A stretch of DNA of 64,000 nucleotides. Source: JAEZBP01 sp963832725 (GTDB lineage Bacteria; Myxococcota_A; Polyangia; Polyangiales; Sandaracinaceae). The position numbers and the translations under genes are program-made. Positions 23,554-33,624 of the stretch are shown one piece after another. Position 1 is the stretch's first letter. Each line of letters opens with the position of its first letter. Under the pieces are notes generated by a model, which was given only the letters and a program-made list of their open reading frames with translations, was not told the origin of the DNA and searched no databases. The stretch covers positions 124,001 through 188,000 of the forward strand of contig CAWHVG010000005.1 in the NCBI GenBank assembly GCA_963832725.1. The letters are read 5' to 3'.

Positions 23554-24003
23554 GTGTCCGGTGTCTTGATCGTGGATGACAACCCCCTCGTGCGAGAGCT
23601 GCTGACGCAGCTTCTCGAGGACGAGTACGAGCTCCGAGTGGCCTCGAACGGCGCGCTGGGCGTGGCCGCCGCCGAAGAGGCGGTGCCCGACATCATCCTG
23701 ATGGACCTGACCATGCCCGTGATGGACGGCTGGACGGCCATCGCCCGCCTCCGCGAGCAGTGGGCGACCTGCCGCGTCCCCATCATCGCGCTCAGCGCGG
23801 TGAGCGACGAGGGCGAGATCCAGCGCGCGCTCGACGCCGGCGCCAATCGGCACCTCACGAAGCCCATCGACCAGGACGAGCTCCTCCGGGTCCTCGAGCA
23901 CTACACCGGCGATCGTCGCACGTCGGGCGTCCGCCGCCGCGACGTGGTCCAGGTACAGGTCGACGCCTTCGAGCGCCAGCGCGCCGCCGACGGCGAGGAC
24001 TGA
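23554..24003 (+). CDS. Single-domain response regulator (CheY-like)
   Basis: 149 residues from the GTG at 23554. Receiver fold with acidic pair LIVDDNP, phosphoacceptor Asp51 in LMDLTMPVMDGW, switch Ser in IALSAVS and Lys in LTKPID. About 25 extra residues follow the receiver (SGVRRRDVVQVQVDAF) and match no output domain. It presumably relays a signal by protein contact. No kinase is adjacent. Confidence 0.9.
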   Translation: MSGVLIVDDNPLVRELLTQLLEDEYELRVASNGALGVAAAEEAVPDIILMDLTMPVMDGWTAIARLREQWATCRVPIIALSAVSDEGEIQRALDAGANRHLTKPIDQDELLRVLEHYTGDRRTSGVRRRDVVQVQVDAFERQRAADGED

Positions 24004-24088
24004 CTCCTCGCCGCAGCTCGGACTGCGAGCTCGACGTTCGCGCCGGCCAGCCCTGCGCCGTTCCAATCCGACCAGCGAGACCGCCGGC

Positions 24089-24493
24089 TCACACCGGTTC
24101 CCCCGACCCACGAGGACGCTCGGGCTCCGCAGCGGGCTCCGCTTCGCTTTCGGTCGAGCCCGACGGTCGCGCCGGCTCCGCCGACGCTCGGCGCTCGACG
24201 CCGGCACCGCTCACGTCCGGCGGCGGGTACACCGGCACGGCGTCGGCGCGGCGACCTTCGCCCTCGTCCGGGTACGCGTCGTAGGGCGTCCCGGTGGCGT
24301 AGGAGGAGCCGTCGGAGGGGCCGTACGCGTAGCTCCCGGGGTAGCCGCGGTAGGACCAAGCGTCCGGCTCGTACCGCTTGGAGGTGTCGTGGTACGAGTA
24401 AGGTGCGTAGACCTCGCCGTAGCTCCCGTAGGTGCCACACCCGCTCGCGAGCGCCCCGAGGAGCGACGCCAGCACCAGCGCGCGATGGGTCAT
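24089..24493 (-). CDS. Tyr-rich small lipoprotein
   Basis: 134 residues. GGGAGG precedes the ATG at 24493. Signal peptide with lipobox GALASGC, then Tyr/Ser/Gly-rich sequence (TYGSYGEVYAPYSYHD, RGYPGSYAYG) and an acidic Pro/Glu tail (SEAEPAAEPERPRGSGEP). Composition suggests an unstructured surface lipoprotein. Function unknown. The 163-bp palindrome lies directly upstream of its RBS. Confidence 0.75.
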   Translation of the reverse strand: MTHRALVLASLLGALASGCGTYGSYGEVYAPYSYHDTSKRYEPDAWSYRGYPGSYAYGPSDGSSYATGTPYDAYPDEGEGRRADAVPVYPPPDVSGAGVERRASAEPARPSGSTESEAEPAAEPERPRGSGEPV

Positions 24494-24523
24494 GCTGCCT
24501 CCCGTCAGGCGCGGCCGCGGGGG

Positions 24524-24686
24524 TAAGGGCCCGCGAACGGGTAACTCCTGCATTCGGGCGCCACTGCATCCTCGCTAGCGGCGTTGCTCCTCCCTCAGAT
24601 ACTTGCGTATCTTCGGTCGTCGCGCCTTGCCAGCGAGGCGCACCGGCGCCCTCGATGCGACGAACTTACCCATTCGCGGGCCCTAA
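24524..24686. repeat. 163-bp imperfect palindromic element
   Basis: The left end AAGGGCCCGCGAACGGGTAA is matched, inverted, by TTACCCATTCGCGGGCCCTA at the right. Pairing continues inward through GGGCGCC and CCTCGCT with small bulges for about 60 bp per arm. The centre holds a second palindrome, AGATACTTGCGTATCT (24598-24613). The whole could fold into one long hairpin. It is too large for a simple terminator and resembles a MITE/REP-like element or structured RNA. It sits between two minus-strand genes. Confidence 0.8.
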
Positions 24687-24741
24687 GCGGTCGCGCCGTC
24701 TCCCAGGGGACGTAGCCCCCGTTCGAGGACGCGAAGGGGCG

Positions 24742-26173
24742 CTACTGTAGCGGGAGCTCGTGCAGCGCGACGTGATAGCGGCCGGCCATGGCGCGATCGT
24801 TCTCGCCGTCGACGACCACGTAGTAGATGCCCGGACGGAGCTCGGCCGTGACGCTGGACTCCCGCGTGTCGCCGAGCAGCCCCATCACGCTCTGACAGCC
24901 TAGCTCCGAGCCCTCCGACGCGAGCAGGTAGAGCGCGGAGTCGAAGCGGCTCTCGAGGCGGACCGAGACGAAGGAGGGGCGGTCCAGCCGGAACCAGTAG
25001 ACGTGCTCGGGCGCCTCGGCGCCGCCGCAGCTCCCTTGGTAGCTCGACCTGGCCGGCACCAGCTCGCCGTCGAGGCTCTGATGGTTGCCAATCTCGTCGC
25101 GCGGGACGGGCGTGAACGCCCGCGGGTCGACCGGATCCTCGAAGGTCACGAGCCGGTAGCGGCCGTGCGTGCCCGTACCGTCGACGGCGACGTAGTAGAC
25201 GCCCGCGTCGAGGTTGATGTCGAAGGTCTCGAGCTGGGCGTAGTCGTCGCGACACGCAATCTCGGGACCGTGGCGGGAGCCGGCACGCACGTAGAGCGCA
25301 GCGTCGAACTCGGACACCAGGCGGAGGTTCAGCCGGGTGGGCCGGTCGAGCCGCACCACGTACCACTGCTCGGGGCCTTCCTGACCGCCGCAGCTCCCGT
25401 AGTCGTCGGAGAGTCCGCGCGTCATGGTGGCGCCGCGATAGACCCGATCCGGACGCAGCTCGATGACATCACCACGCTCGGGCGCCGGCTGCGGCCGCGC
25501 GGGCTCCGGCTCACCGCACGCGAGCTGCACCGCCTGGCGCAGCACCACGTCACCGCTCTGGCGGTCCACGATCTCGTACTCGAGCCGCACGCTGCCCGAG
25601 CGGATGGTCCAGCCTTCGCCGCGCGCCTCCACCAGCGCGCCGGAGCCGACGGGCCTCAGCTCGAAGCGATCCGGCGTCGCCCGTACGCGCCCACCGGTCG
25701 CGAGGTCGACCAGATAGGGGCGGACCGCGAGGCTGCAGCGGAGCTCGGTCTCTGCCGTCAGGTGTGCGCCGCCGAGCGCGCTGGCGTGCCGCCGCTCCAC
25801 CGCCGCGATGCCGATGGCGCGCGGATGCGCGACCACGTCGCCCCGCTCGAAGAGCGCCATCCGGTCGACCAAGCGGAGCGCGGTCGCCTGCGTGGAACGG
25901 TCGCAGCCCAGCACGTCGAAAGCCCGCGAGCCCGAGTCGTCGAGCATGAGCTGGTACTCGCCGCAGGGCGCGCGTCGGCCCTCCTCGTCCTGCACCACCA
26001 CGTGCACGACGTGCCCTCGCGAGCGCAGAATCGGTCTGCAGCGAGGCGACCTCGTCCGACCACTCGCCGTGCTCCAGCGTGCGGACCGCGAGCCTCCCCT
26101 GCGCGCTCGCGGGAACCGCCCACGCGAGCGTCAGAACCAGCCATGTGACGAAACGAGCCGTCGGAACCCTCAT
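24742..26173 (-). CDS. Secreted protein with two PPC domains (frameshifted)
   Basis: Begins MRVPTARFVTWLVLTLAWAV with a signal peptide ending PASAQ. A frame change at GAATC (26028-26032; GATTC on the coding strand, where GACC would restore the frame) separates it from the 420-residue remainder. The last 250 residues are two pre-peptidase C-terminal (PPC) domains, each with SCGG-E-PE, RLDRP, SRFDSALYL/SEFDAALYV and PGIYYVVVDG/AGVYYVAVDG. PPC domains accompany secreted peptidases, but no catalytic domain is present here. The N-terminal half is unrecognised. Confidence 0.8.
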
Positions 26174-26295
26174 CGGACCCCCGGTGAAACGGTCGTCCTC
26201 CATGCTGGCTCCGTCTGCGCCGCCGCGCCACGGTCTCGCCGGCGCGAGTCCGCGATCGGTGCCCGAAACGCGGCCGGCGACGCTATCCTCGGCCG

Positions 26296-26544
26296 GTGAC
26301 CCTCCGTCTCCTCGTCCCGCTCCTCGGCGCTCTCGCGCTCGCCACCTGCGGCGCGCGCCGCATCGCGATGGTCCAGGAGCACCACGGCCACGAGTTCCAC
26401 TGTGACCGCCGCTATGTCCGCGTCGAGCATCGGGAAGGTCCGCGCTTCGTGAGCCGCGGCTGCGGGTTCGAAGCCGACTGGGAGTGCCGCGACGGCGAGT
26501 GCGAGCTCCTCGACGCGCGAGCCCACGGCATGGGCGCGCCCTGA
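26296..26544 (+). CDS. Small Cys-containing lipoprotein
   Basis: 82 residues from a GTG. Signal peptide LLVPLLGALALATC gives a lipobox Cys. The mature part has four further Cys (EFHCDRRYV, SRGCGFEADWECRDGECEL) and His-rich EHHGHEFH, perhaps a metal- or disulfide-stabilised surface protein. Divergent from the PPC gene. Family not recognised. Confidence 0.6.
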   Translation: MTLRLLVPLLGALALATCGARRIAMVQEHHGHEFHCDRRYVRVEHREGPRFVSRGCGFEADWECRDGECELLDARAHGMGAP

Positions 26545-26560
26545 GCACGGCCGTCCGACG

Positions 26561-26819
26561 TCAGCGCGGGCCACAGCAGCGGCGGGCCTCCTCGGCCGCC
26601 TCCAGCACGCGTCTGGCATGGACGAGGAAGCGCTCCCCGTCTGGAAGGAGCCTCATGCCGCGCGGGTTCCGTTCGAAGAGCGCCGCGCCGATCTCCTGCT
26701 CCAGCATCCGGATCTCGGCGGCTCAGCGGTGGCTGCGAGATGTGGAGGCGCGCGGCCGCGCGACCGACGTGGCCTTCCTCGGCCACGGCCACGAAGTACT
26801 CGAGCTGCGAGAGGCTCAT
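26561..26819 (-). pseudogene. LysR-family remnant, DNA-binding domain only
   Basis: From the ATG at 26819 it reads MSLSQLEYFVAVAEEGHVG and RAAARLHISQPPLSR, a canonical LysR winged helix-turn-helix. After a +1 near 26712 the linker helix follows (IRMLEQEIGAALFERN, then RVLEAAEEARR), and it stops at 26561. The roughly 200-residue effector domain is absent. A LysR box survives in the divergent promoter. It is either a broken gene or a truncated repressor-like form. Confidence 0.7.
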
Positions 26820-26857
26820 CTTGCTCCACCGATGCTCGGACCTGCCGTGGGGCGGCG

Positions 26858-26880
26858 TCCAATACCCAAACGGTATTGGA
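26858..26880. promoter_or_regulatory. LysR-type operator (T-N11-A palindrome)
   Basis: TCCAATACC-CAAAC-GGTATTGGA is a perfect 9-bp inverted repeat with a 5-nt spacer. Its core ATACC-N5-GGTAT fits the LysR T-N11-A / ATAC-N7-GTAT consensus. It lies between the divergent starts of the LysR remnant (26819) and the aminopeptidase (26912). Confidence 0.75.
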
Positions 26881-26911
26881 TCGCATCGTGAGCGCGCCAC
26901 AGCATTCGCGC

Positions 26912-27772
26912 ATGGGCATCGAGCGGCTCGGGCCGCGTCAAATCGCGCGGATGCGGGCGGCGGGCCGGGTCGCCGCAGAGACGCTGGCCGTCGTCGGATC
27001 CAAGCTGCGGCCCGGGATCACCACCGCCGACATCGATCGCTGGGTCCGTCTGGACACGGCCGAACGCGGCGCGCGACCGAGCCAGCTCGGCTACCAGGGG
27101 TTCCCGGCCGCGGTGTGCACCAGCCGCAACGACGTCGTGTGCCACGGCATCCCGCGACCGAACGAAGGGCTCGAGCCGGGCGACATCGTCGCCGTCGACG
27201 TCACCTCCGAGCTCGAAGGGTGGCACGGCGACAACTGCGCCACGTTCGCCATCGGCGAGGTGAGCCCCGAGGCGCGCCACGTCATCGAAGTCGCGCGGCG
27301 CGCCAGGGACGCCGGCATCCGAGCAGTGCGGGACGGTGTCCGCCTGGGCGACATCGGCTCCAGCATCGAGACGCTCGTCCGCCGAGAGGGGTGCGCCGTC
27401 GTGCGCGAGGTGGGCGGCCACGGAATCGGCCGCGCCATGCACCTGCCGCCTCACGTCAATCACTTCGGAGCCGCGGGTCGGGGCGTCCGGCTCCGGGCCG
27501 GCATGGCGATCACCATCGAGCCCATCGTGGTGCTCGGCGCTCCCCGCCTGTCGATGGACCGCGACGGGTGGACCATGCGGACCGTCGACGGCCGTCTCGC
27601 GGCGCAGTTCGAGCACACCGTCCTGGTCACGCGAGAGGGATGCGAGATTCCTCACGCGATGTTGAGGGACGAGCACGCAGCCCGCGTCGCCGCGAAGGCG
27701 GCCGACGACGAGGCGGTGGGCCTCCGGCCGAAGTCCACATCGAGAGTGGTCTCGAGCCGGCCTCTGATCTAG
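26912..27772 (+). CDS. map: Methionine aminopeptidase, type I
   Basis: 286 residues from the ATG at 26912; a GTG at 26888 is possible. Removes initiator Met from nascent proteins. All five dinuclear-metal ligands are recognisable: Asp in VAVDVTSE, Asp in HGDNCATF, His in GGHGIGRAMH, Glu in ITIEPIV and Glu in AQFEHTVLV. The substrate His is in VCHGIPRP. About 35 extra residues follow the usual C-terminus. It lies directly downstream of a LysR operator, unusual for a housekeeping gene, so it may be a regulated second copy. Confidence 0.9.
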   Translation: MGIERLGPRQIARMRAAGRVAAETLAVVGSKLRPGITTADIDRWVRLDTAERGARPSQLGYQGFPAAVCTSRNDVVCHGIPRPNEGLEPGDIVAVDVTSELEGWHGDNCATFAIGEVSPEARHVIEVARRARDAGIRAVRDGVRLGDIGSSIETLVRREGCAVVREVGGHGIGRAMHLPPHVNHFGAAGRGVRLRAGMAITIEPIVVLGAPRLSMDRDGWTMRTVDGRLAAQFEHTVLVTREGCEIPHAMLRDEHAARVAAKAADDEAVGLRPKSTSRVVSSRPLI

Positions 27773-27781
27773 CGTCGCGCC

Positions 27782-28271
27782 ATGACGCTGCCGGACAAGG
27801 CCGCCGTGCGCGAGGCGCTCCGTTCGGCGCTCGCGGCGGCGCTGGAGGCGATGGCGAACGCCGCCCGCGAGACCCGCGAGGGCGCGGTGCACGAAGAGAA
27901 CCGGTCGGAGGGCAGCAAGGACATGCGCTCGACCGAGCAGAGCTACCTGGCGCGCGGCCAAGCCATGCGTGCCGAGGATCTGGCCGAGGAGCTGACCCGG
28001 CTCGATCGCACGCCGCTGCGGAGCTTCGCGGAGGACGATGCGATCCAACCCGGGGCGCTGGTCCGCGTGCTCGTCGATGACGCTCCGCGGGTGCTCTTCG
28101 TGACGGCGCAGGGCGGCGGAACCGAGCTCGAGGTGGAGGGCGTCCGCGTCACGGTGGTCACGCCGGCCTCGCCCTTCGGCCGCGCGCTGGTCGGCCGCCG
28201 GCTGGGCGACGACTTCGAATCTCGTGCTCCGGGGCGCCACGCGCGAGTGCGTGGTCGACGAGCTCGCCTGA
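27782..28271 (+). CDS. GreA/GreB C-terminal-domain-like protein (frameshifted)
   Basis: Starts MTLPDKAAVREALRSALAAA with a helical N-terminus containing DMRSTEQSYLARGQAMR, then a strand-rich part ending TPASPFGRALVGRRLGDDFE. This resembles the Gre-factor C-terminal domain (SPLGRALLGK.GD). A GAATC at 28216 breaks the frame; GAGC restores a normal end to the TGA at 28269. The N-terminus resembles the Gre coiled coil only loosely, so it may be a Gre-like RNA-polymerase accessory protein rather than GreA. It starts 9 bp after map. Confidence 0.65.
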
Positions 28272-28295
28272 GCGCGGGCGGAGACCGCCTCGCCT

Positions 28296-30171
28296 TCACT
28301 CCGCGGGCTGCACCAGGCGCAGGGTCTGGTTGGCCGGCACGTCGGTCCGGCGCGTGACGACGCCGTTCGGCCAGCGCACCTCGACCTCGGCGACCCGCGC
28401 GACGCTCGGGCCGAGCCCGAAGTGGGCGATTCGCTCGCTCTGCCCGAGGAAATGGCTCGTGGACGCGATCTCCCGCACCTGCGTGGGGCCTGACGACTCC
28501 ACCCGGATCCGCACCCGCGCGCCGAGCGCCTCGGCCCCGCTCGCCCGCCGCGCGTCGACCCGCAGCCAACCGGCGCCGGCCGCGCTCTCGTTGCGATAGA
28601 GGTGCGGCAGCGCGCCGTTGTCGACGACGAAGACGTCGAGGTCGCCGTCGGCGTCGTAGTCGAAGACGACGAGGCCCTTTCCGCTGCCCGTGTCGCTCAG
28701 GCCGGCCAGCAAGCCGCGCTGGATCATGTGCCCGCGTCCGTCGTTGACCCAGAAGCGCATCGGCATGGCGTCGAAGGGATCCTCGTAGTGGGTCTGCGGC
28801 AGGATGAGCCCGTTGGTCGCCACCACGTCGAGGTCGCCGTCGTCGTCCGCGTCGAAGAACGCCGCGCCCCAGCCCCAGCCGTCATCGCGCACGCCCGCCT
28901 CGTCGGTGGCGTCCTCCAACGTGCGACCGCCCGCGTTGCGATAGAGCCGGTCGCCGCTGTCGCCCCAGGTGCAGGGCAGGAGGGCGCAGGTGGAGTCCGG
29001 ATCGAAGACGGAGGTGACGAGCCAGTCGAGGTCACCATCGCCGTCGATGTCGCCGATGGTGCTGCCCATCCCGTTCTCGTCGCCGCCGATCGTGTTGGTC
29101 CGCAGCCCCAACCTGAAGGTGCCGTCGCCGCCATTCCAGAAGAGCCGGGTGAGCCCGAAGTCGTTGACCACGACGAGAATCCGGCCAGCCGTCGTCGTCG
29201 AGATCGGAGAACGCGCTGGCGAACGTGTAGGAGCTGCAGTCGGTCTGGCCGCTCCAGCAGCGGTCCGAGTAGATCGACGCGCCGGAGGAGGCGGTCACAT
29301 CCTCGAACACGCCAGGCGCGGCCGCGCCGCGGTTGTGGAAGAGGCGCGTGTGCGGCTGCGAGCTCGGGCTCGAGATCCACTCGCCGACGTGCAGGTCCGG
29401 ATAGCCGTCGCGGTCGTAGTCGCCGACTGCGACGCTGGTGCCGGCGTGGGCCCGGCCGTCGTCGAGCGCCACGCCGCGGGCGACGGCGTCCTCGGTGAAG
29501 TGGGCATGGCCGTCGTTGACGAAGAGGTAGTAGCGCGCGTTCACCGGATCCCGCGAGCCGCCGATGGAGGTCACGTAGAGATCCAGGTCGCCGTCGTCGT
29601 CCACGTCGGCGAACGCAGCGCCGTTGGAGTGGAACGACGAGCCGGAGAGGCCCGCCGCGAACGTCACGTCCTCGAACGTCCCGTCGCCGCGGTTTCGATA
29701 GAGATGATCCGGGCCCACGAGATCGGTCACGTAGAGGTCCGGCCATCCGTCCGCGTCGACGTCGCCGACGGCCGCACCGCCGGTCATGTAGTCGAGCTGG
29801 CAGTACGCGGGCGGGTCCAGGATGCAGTCGGGGCCGAGGTGATGCGGGGTGGCCAGCCCGGCCGCGCGCGTCACGTCGGTGAACACCGTCAGCGGGAGCG
29901 AGGGCTCGGTCGCACCGTCCGGAGAAGGAACGGACGCGTCGCCCGTGTCCGCGCCTCCATCGAACGCGGCATCGGAACGCGCGGAGGCGTCGGCGCGGAC
30001 GCCGCGGTCGTCCACCTTCGCGATCGAGCAGCCGGCGAACGAGGCCGCCGCGAGCGTTCCGATCGCGAGCGAGCCCACGGTGAGAGCGCCCAGCGCGCCG
30101 AGGATGCCGAAACCGCGCGCTCCCACGCCGCCGCGCCGGGGTCGACCGACACGCCGAGGAACGCGGCGCAC
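28296..30171 (-). CDS. Secreted FG-GAP/VCBS repeat protein with ASPIC/UnbV domain (frameshifted)
   Basis: GTG start at 30171, 2 nt after the stop of the upstream gene. A hydrophobic segment ends in a lipobox-like FAGC. About ten blades carry calcium-binding loops such as DVDADGWPDLYV, DVDDDGDLDLYV, DYDRDGYPDLHV and DIDGDGDLDWLV. The C-terminal 90 residues are an ASPIC/UnbV domain (LGARVRIRVES, STSHFLGQSE, VEVRWPNG). GAATC at 29177 breaks the frame; GACC on the coding strand gives WPDLVVVNDFG. A CRTAC1-like, integrin-type beta-propeller surface protein. Confidence 0.88.
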
Positions 30172-30173
30172 GC

Positions 30174-30950
30174 TCAAAGAGGCACGCGCGAACGGCGCCC
30201 GGCGTCCCAGCCCGCCGGCGCGCGGCCCGGCTCCAAGCGCACGTCGGACGCATCGCGGAAGGGACTGACCGCCGCGCCGAGCTCGCGCTCGAGCTGTCGC
30301 ATCGCCGCGTCGCGGTCGGGGTGCGAGGTGTCGCCGACCGAACGCCCGCGCGCGTCGCGTCGCTCGAGGATCACCGCGTCGCGTCGCACCTCGAGCACGA
30401 CCCAGCTCGGCTCGAGCGCACGGACGGAGCGGCCGCCGAACGCGCGCGGCAGCCCCGCAAAGCAGCGCGGCTCCCGGCCACGGCCCTGCACCTGGGCCAC
30501 CTGCGCGTCGAGGACCTCGGCCGGGCGGGGCGGCGGCGGCGCCACGAGCCCGTTCACGCGGAAGCTCGCCAGCGTCTCGCCCGTGCTCGGATCGAGCTTC
30601 TCCCAGCGCACCAGCGCGTCGCCGAGCACCGCGCGCAAGCGCCGGCGGCCGTCGGGCGACGTCCAGGTACCCGGCGTCACCACCACCTCGCGGGCGCCGA
30701 AGAAGCGAGCGAGGGTGTCGCGCCGGCGGCGGCCGCGAGCGGATTGCACGAGCTGCGCCGCAGCGGCGAAGGCGCCCGCACCGGCCAGCGCCCAGAGCTC
30801 CACCTGACCGGCGGCGACGGCCGTCGCGCCCGCGAACGCCGCCACGGATCCGAGCGCAGCCATCCGGTGCGGCTCCTCGCCGATCAGCTCGTCGAGGCTC
30901 GCGACGCGCCGCACGCGCGCCGGCTCGCGGTAGGTGACGGGTGCGCTCAC
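30174..30950 (-). CDS. Hypothetical membrane-anchored protein
   Basis: 258 residues from the GTG at 30950. Two adjacent hydrophobic helices (about 30-75: AALGSVAAFAGATAVAAG and LWALAGAGAFAAAAQLV) precede a soluble domain with alternating strands (VVVTPGTWTSPDG, WVVLEVRRDAVILERRD). Family not recognised. It lies 2 nt upstream of the FG-GAP gene, forming a probable operon. Confidence 0.65.
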   Translation of the reverse strand: MSAPVTYREPARVRRVASLDELIGEEPHRMAALGSVAAFAGATAVAAGQVELWALAGAGAFAAAAQLVQSARGRRRRDTLARFFGAREVVVTPGTWTSPDGRRRLRAVLGDALVRWEKLDPSTGETLASFRVNGLVAPPPPRPAEVLDAQVAQVQGRGREPRCFAGLPRAFGGRSVRALEPSWVVLEVRRDAVILERRDARGRSVGDTSHPDRDAAMRQLERELGAAVSPFRDASDVRLEPGRAPAGWDAGRRSRVPL

Positions 30951-31112
30951 CGACGGACAGGATACCGCGCTCGGCGCCGATGACAGCCCTCGGCGTGGAC
31001 ATCGACGGGAAAACCAGCGCGTCCCGGGTCGGGAGCCACCGCGCGCGGGCGGTCGCCCCGCTGGCAAGGCCGCCGTTCCGAGCGCATGATCGGGGCCGAC
31101 GAGGAGACAGGG

Positions 31113-32691
31113 ATGGAATCGACGCATCAGACCACCAGCCGCGGCGAAGCCCAGTCGGAGGAGCGCCGCTTCGAGAAGACCAGCCCCGTCACCGGAGAGC
31201 CGCTCGGCAGCTACCGCGTGTCGACGCGCGCGGACGTCAAGGCCGCCGTGGCCCGCGCCCGCGCCGCGTTCCCGGCCTGGCGCGACACCTCCGTCCGCGA
31301 CCGGCTGAAGATGCTGGCGCGGATCAAGGACGTCGTGCGCACGCACGGCGAAGAGTATGCGCGCCGCATCAGCGAAGACACCGGCAAGCCGCTCGTCGAC
31401 TCGCTGCTGACCGAGCTGATGAGCGTCCCGCTCTTCATCGACCACTACCGCCGCACCGCGCCGAAGGTGCTGGCGCGCAGGCGGACGCGGACGCCGATCC
31501 TCTTCCCCGGCAAGACGAGCTACGTCGAGCACTTCCCGATGGGCGTCATCGCCGTCATCTCGCCCTGGAACTTCCCCTTCCAGCTCGCGATGGTGCCGGT
31601 CGTGTCGGCGCTGGTCGCCGGCAACACGGTGGTGCTCAAGCCCTCCGAGGTCACGCCGATCACGGGTGAGATGCATCGACGAGATCTTCCGCCGCATCGG
31701 CCTGCCGCGCGGCGTGGTCGAGGTGGTGCAGGGCGACGGCTCGACCGGCGCGGCGCTCAGCGAGGCCGAGGTCGACAAGATCTTCTTCACCGGCTCGGTC
31801 GCCACGGGCCGCAAGGTCATGGCCGCTGCGGCGAAGAAGCCGATCCCGGTCGAGCTGGAGCTCGGCGGCAAGGACGCGATGATCGTCTGCGCCGACGCGA
31901 ACCTCGAGCGCGCCGCGCGCGCCGCCGTGTGGGGCGGGCTCGTGAACTGCGGCCAGGCCTGCATCTCCGTCGAGCGCATCCTGGTCGAGGATTCGGTCCA
32001 CGATCGCTTCCTGGCCCTCCTCGAGCGCTACGTGGACCAGGTCAGGGTCGGCGGACCCGAGGAGCACGCGGAGATGGGCCCGCTCACCTTCGGCAAGCAG
32101 CTCGAGACGGTGGAGCGCCACGTGAAGAGCGCCATCGAGGCGGGCGCGCGGATCGTGCGGGGCGGCGAGCGGCTCGATCGGCCCGGCCAGTTCTACGCGC
32201 CGACGCTGGTCGCAGACGTGACGCCGGAGATGGACATCTATCGCGAGGAGACCTTCGGCCCCGTGTTGCCGGTCATTCGCGTGCGGAACGCCGACGAGGC
32301 CGTCCGCCTGGCCAACGAGCACCAGTACGGGCTGACCGGCAGCGTGTGGACGAGCGACGTCGACGAGGGCCTCGCCCTCGCCTCGCGGATGGAGTGCGGG
32401 CAGGTGATGGTCAACGACGTCATCGCCGTCACCGGCAACCCGGCCCTTCCCTTCGGCGGCGTGAAGAACAGCGGCTTCGGGCGCTATCACGGCCCCGAGG
32501 GCTTGCTGAGCTTCACCCACACCAAGGCAATCATGGTCAATCGGGGCAAGCTCGACTTCGAGCCGTTCTGGTTCCCCTACCGGGACAAGTACGACGCCAT
32601 GAGCATGGCCTTCCACGGCCTCATCGCCGGCAACCTGCCCAAGGCGCTCGTGGCGCTCACCAAGCTGCGCAGAATCACCGCCAAGGGCTGA
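31113..32691 (+). CDS. NAD(P)-dependent aldehyde dehydrogenase (one frameshift)
   Basis: ATG at 31113 with GAGGAG 7 nt upstream. Family landmarks: ISPWNFPFQLAM, VLKPSEVTP, FTGSVATGRKV, catalytic Glu in LELGGKDA, nucleophile Cys in NCGQACISVERI, ETFGPVLPV and PFGGVKNSGFGRYHG. Total about 525 residues, normal. Near 31671 the frame shifts by one base between GNTVVLKPSEVTPITGE and CIDEIFRRIGLP. Substrate unknown; it resembles succinate-semialdehyde and broad aliphatic aldehyde enzymes. Confidence 0.9.
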
Positions 32692-32927
32692 CGATCGATC
32701 GCCGAGCCTGCCGTCGGTCCGCCGACCCGAGCCCCTCCGCGTAGCCGCGCGGCGCGTGCCTCTTCGTCGCCTCGCGACCGGAGCCCTCTCGATCGAGGCC
32801 TGACCGACCCCTCTCCAGGGGGCCGCGCCATCGCCGGAGAAGCTCGCCGGAGGAGCTCCGCTGGCGGCGCGACCGGCTTCGCGAGGATCTGCATGGCCCC
32901 GCTTGCTCGCGTGCGCGGCGAATCTAC

Positions 32928-33624
32928 GTGACCCTCTCCGACGTGAGCACGAAAGAGAGAGTCATCCTGTCCTGGAGCAGCGGCAAGGATTGCGCGTGGG
33001 CGCTCCACACGCTGCGTCAGCAACCCGACGTCGAGGTCGTCGGGCTGCTGAGCACCATCAACGCGGACGCCGAGCGGGTCGCGATGCACGCCGTGCGGCG
33101 AGAGCTGCTCCATGTGCAAGCGCGCGCGACCGGGCTACCACTGACCGAAGTGCCCATCCCCTACCCGTGCAGCAACGCGCAGTACGAAGCGGCGATGGGC
33201 GAGGCGGTCGCCATGCTGCGCGAGCGGGGCGTGACCGCGTTCGCGTTCGGCGACCTCTTCCTCGAGGACGTCCGCCGCTACCGCGAAGAGCGCCTGGAGC
33301 CGGCCGGCATGAAGGCGCTCTTCCCGCTCTTCGGGGCCGACACGGCCGAGTTGGCGCGAGAGATGACCGCGGCCGGCGTGCGCGCAATCGTGACGGCGGT
33401 GGATCCGCGCGCGCTCGACCGGAGCTTCGCCGGGCGGGTGTGGGACGACGCGCTCCTCGACGCGCTGCCCGAGGGCGTCAATCCCTGCGGCGAGAACGGC
33501 GAGCTCCACACCTTCGTCTTCGCCGGACCGATGCTGGATCACCCGATCGACGTCGAGGTCGGCGAGAATCGTGGAGCGGGACGGATTCGTGTTCGCCGAC
33601 GTGCGAAAGGGAGCGCCCGCATGA
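32928..33624 (+). CDS. DPH6-like ATP-pyrophosphatase (diphthine-ammonia ligase family)
   Basis: The PP-loop is SWSSGKDCAWAL near the N-terminus. LLSTINADAERVAMH, EVPIPYPCSN, AFGDLFLEDVRRYREERL and VDPRALDRSFAGR match the ATP_bind_4 family. At GAATC (33566-33570) the frame is lost; GAGC restores VERDGFVFADVRKGAPA and a TGA at 33622 that overlaps the next ATG (ATGA). Bacteria lack diphthamide, so the true substrate is open. The start is GTG 32928 or 32943. Confidence 0.8.

Noticed and set aside
23301..24207. Minus-strand frame antisense to the response regulator
   Set aside because: No domain, and the plus strand encodes a complete receiver.
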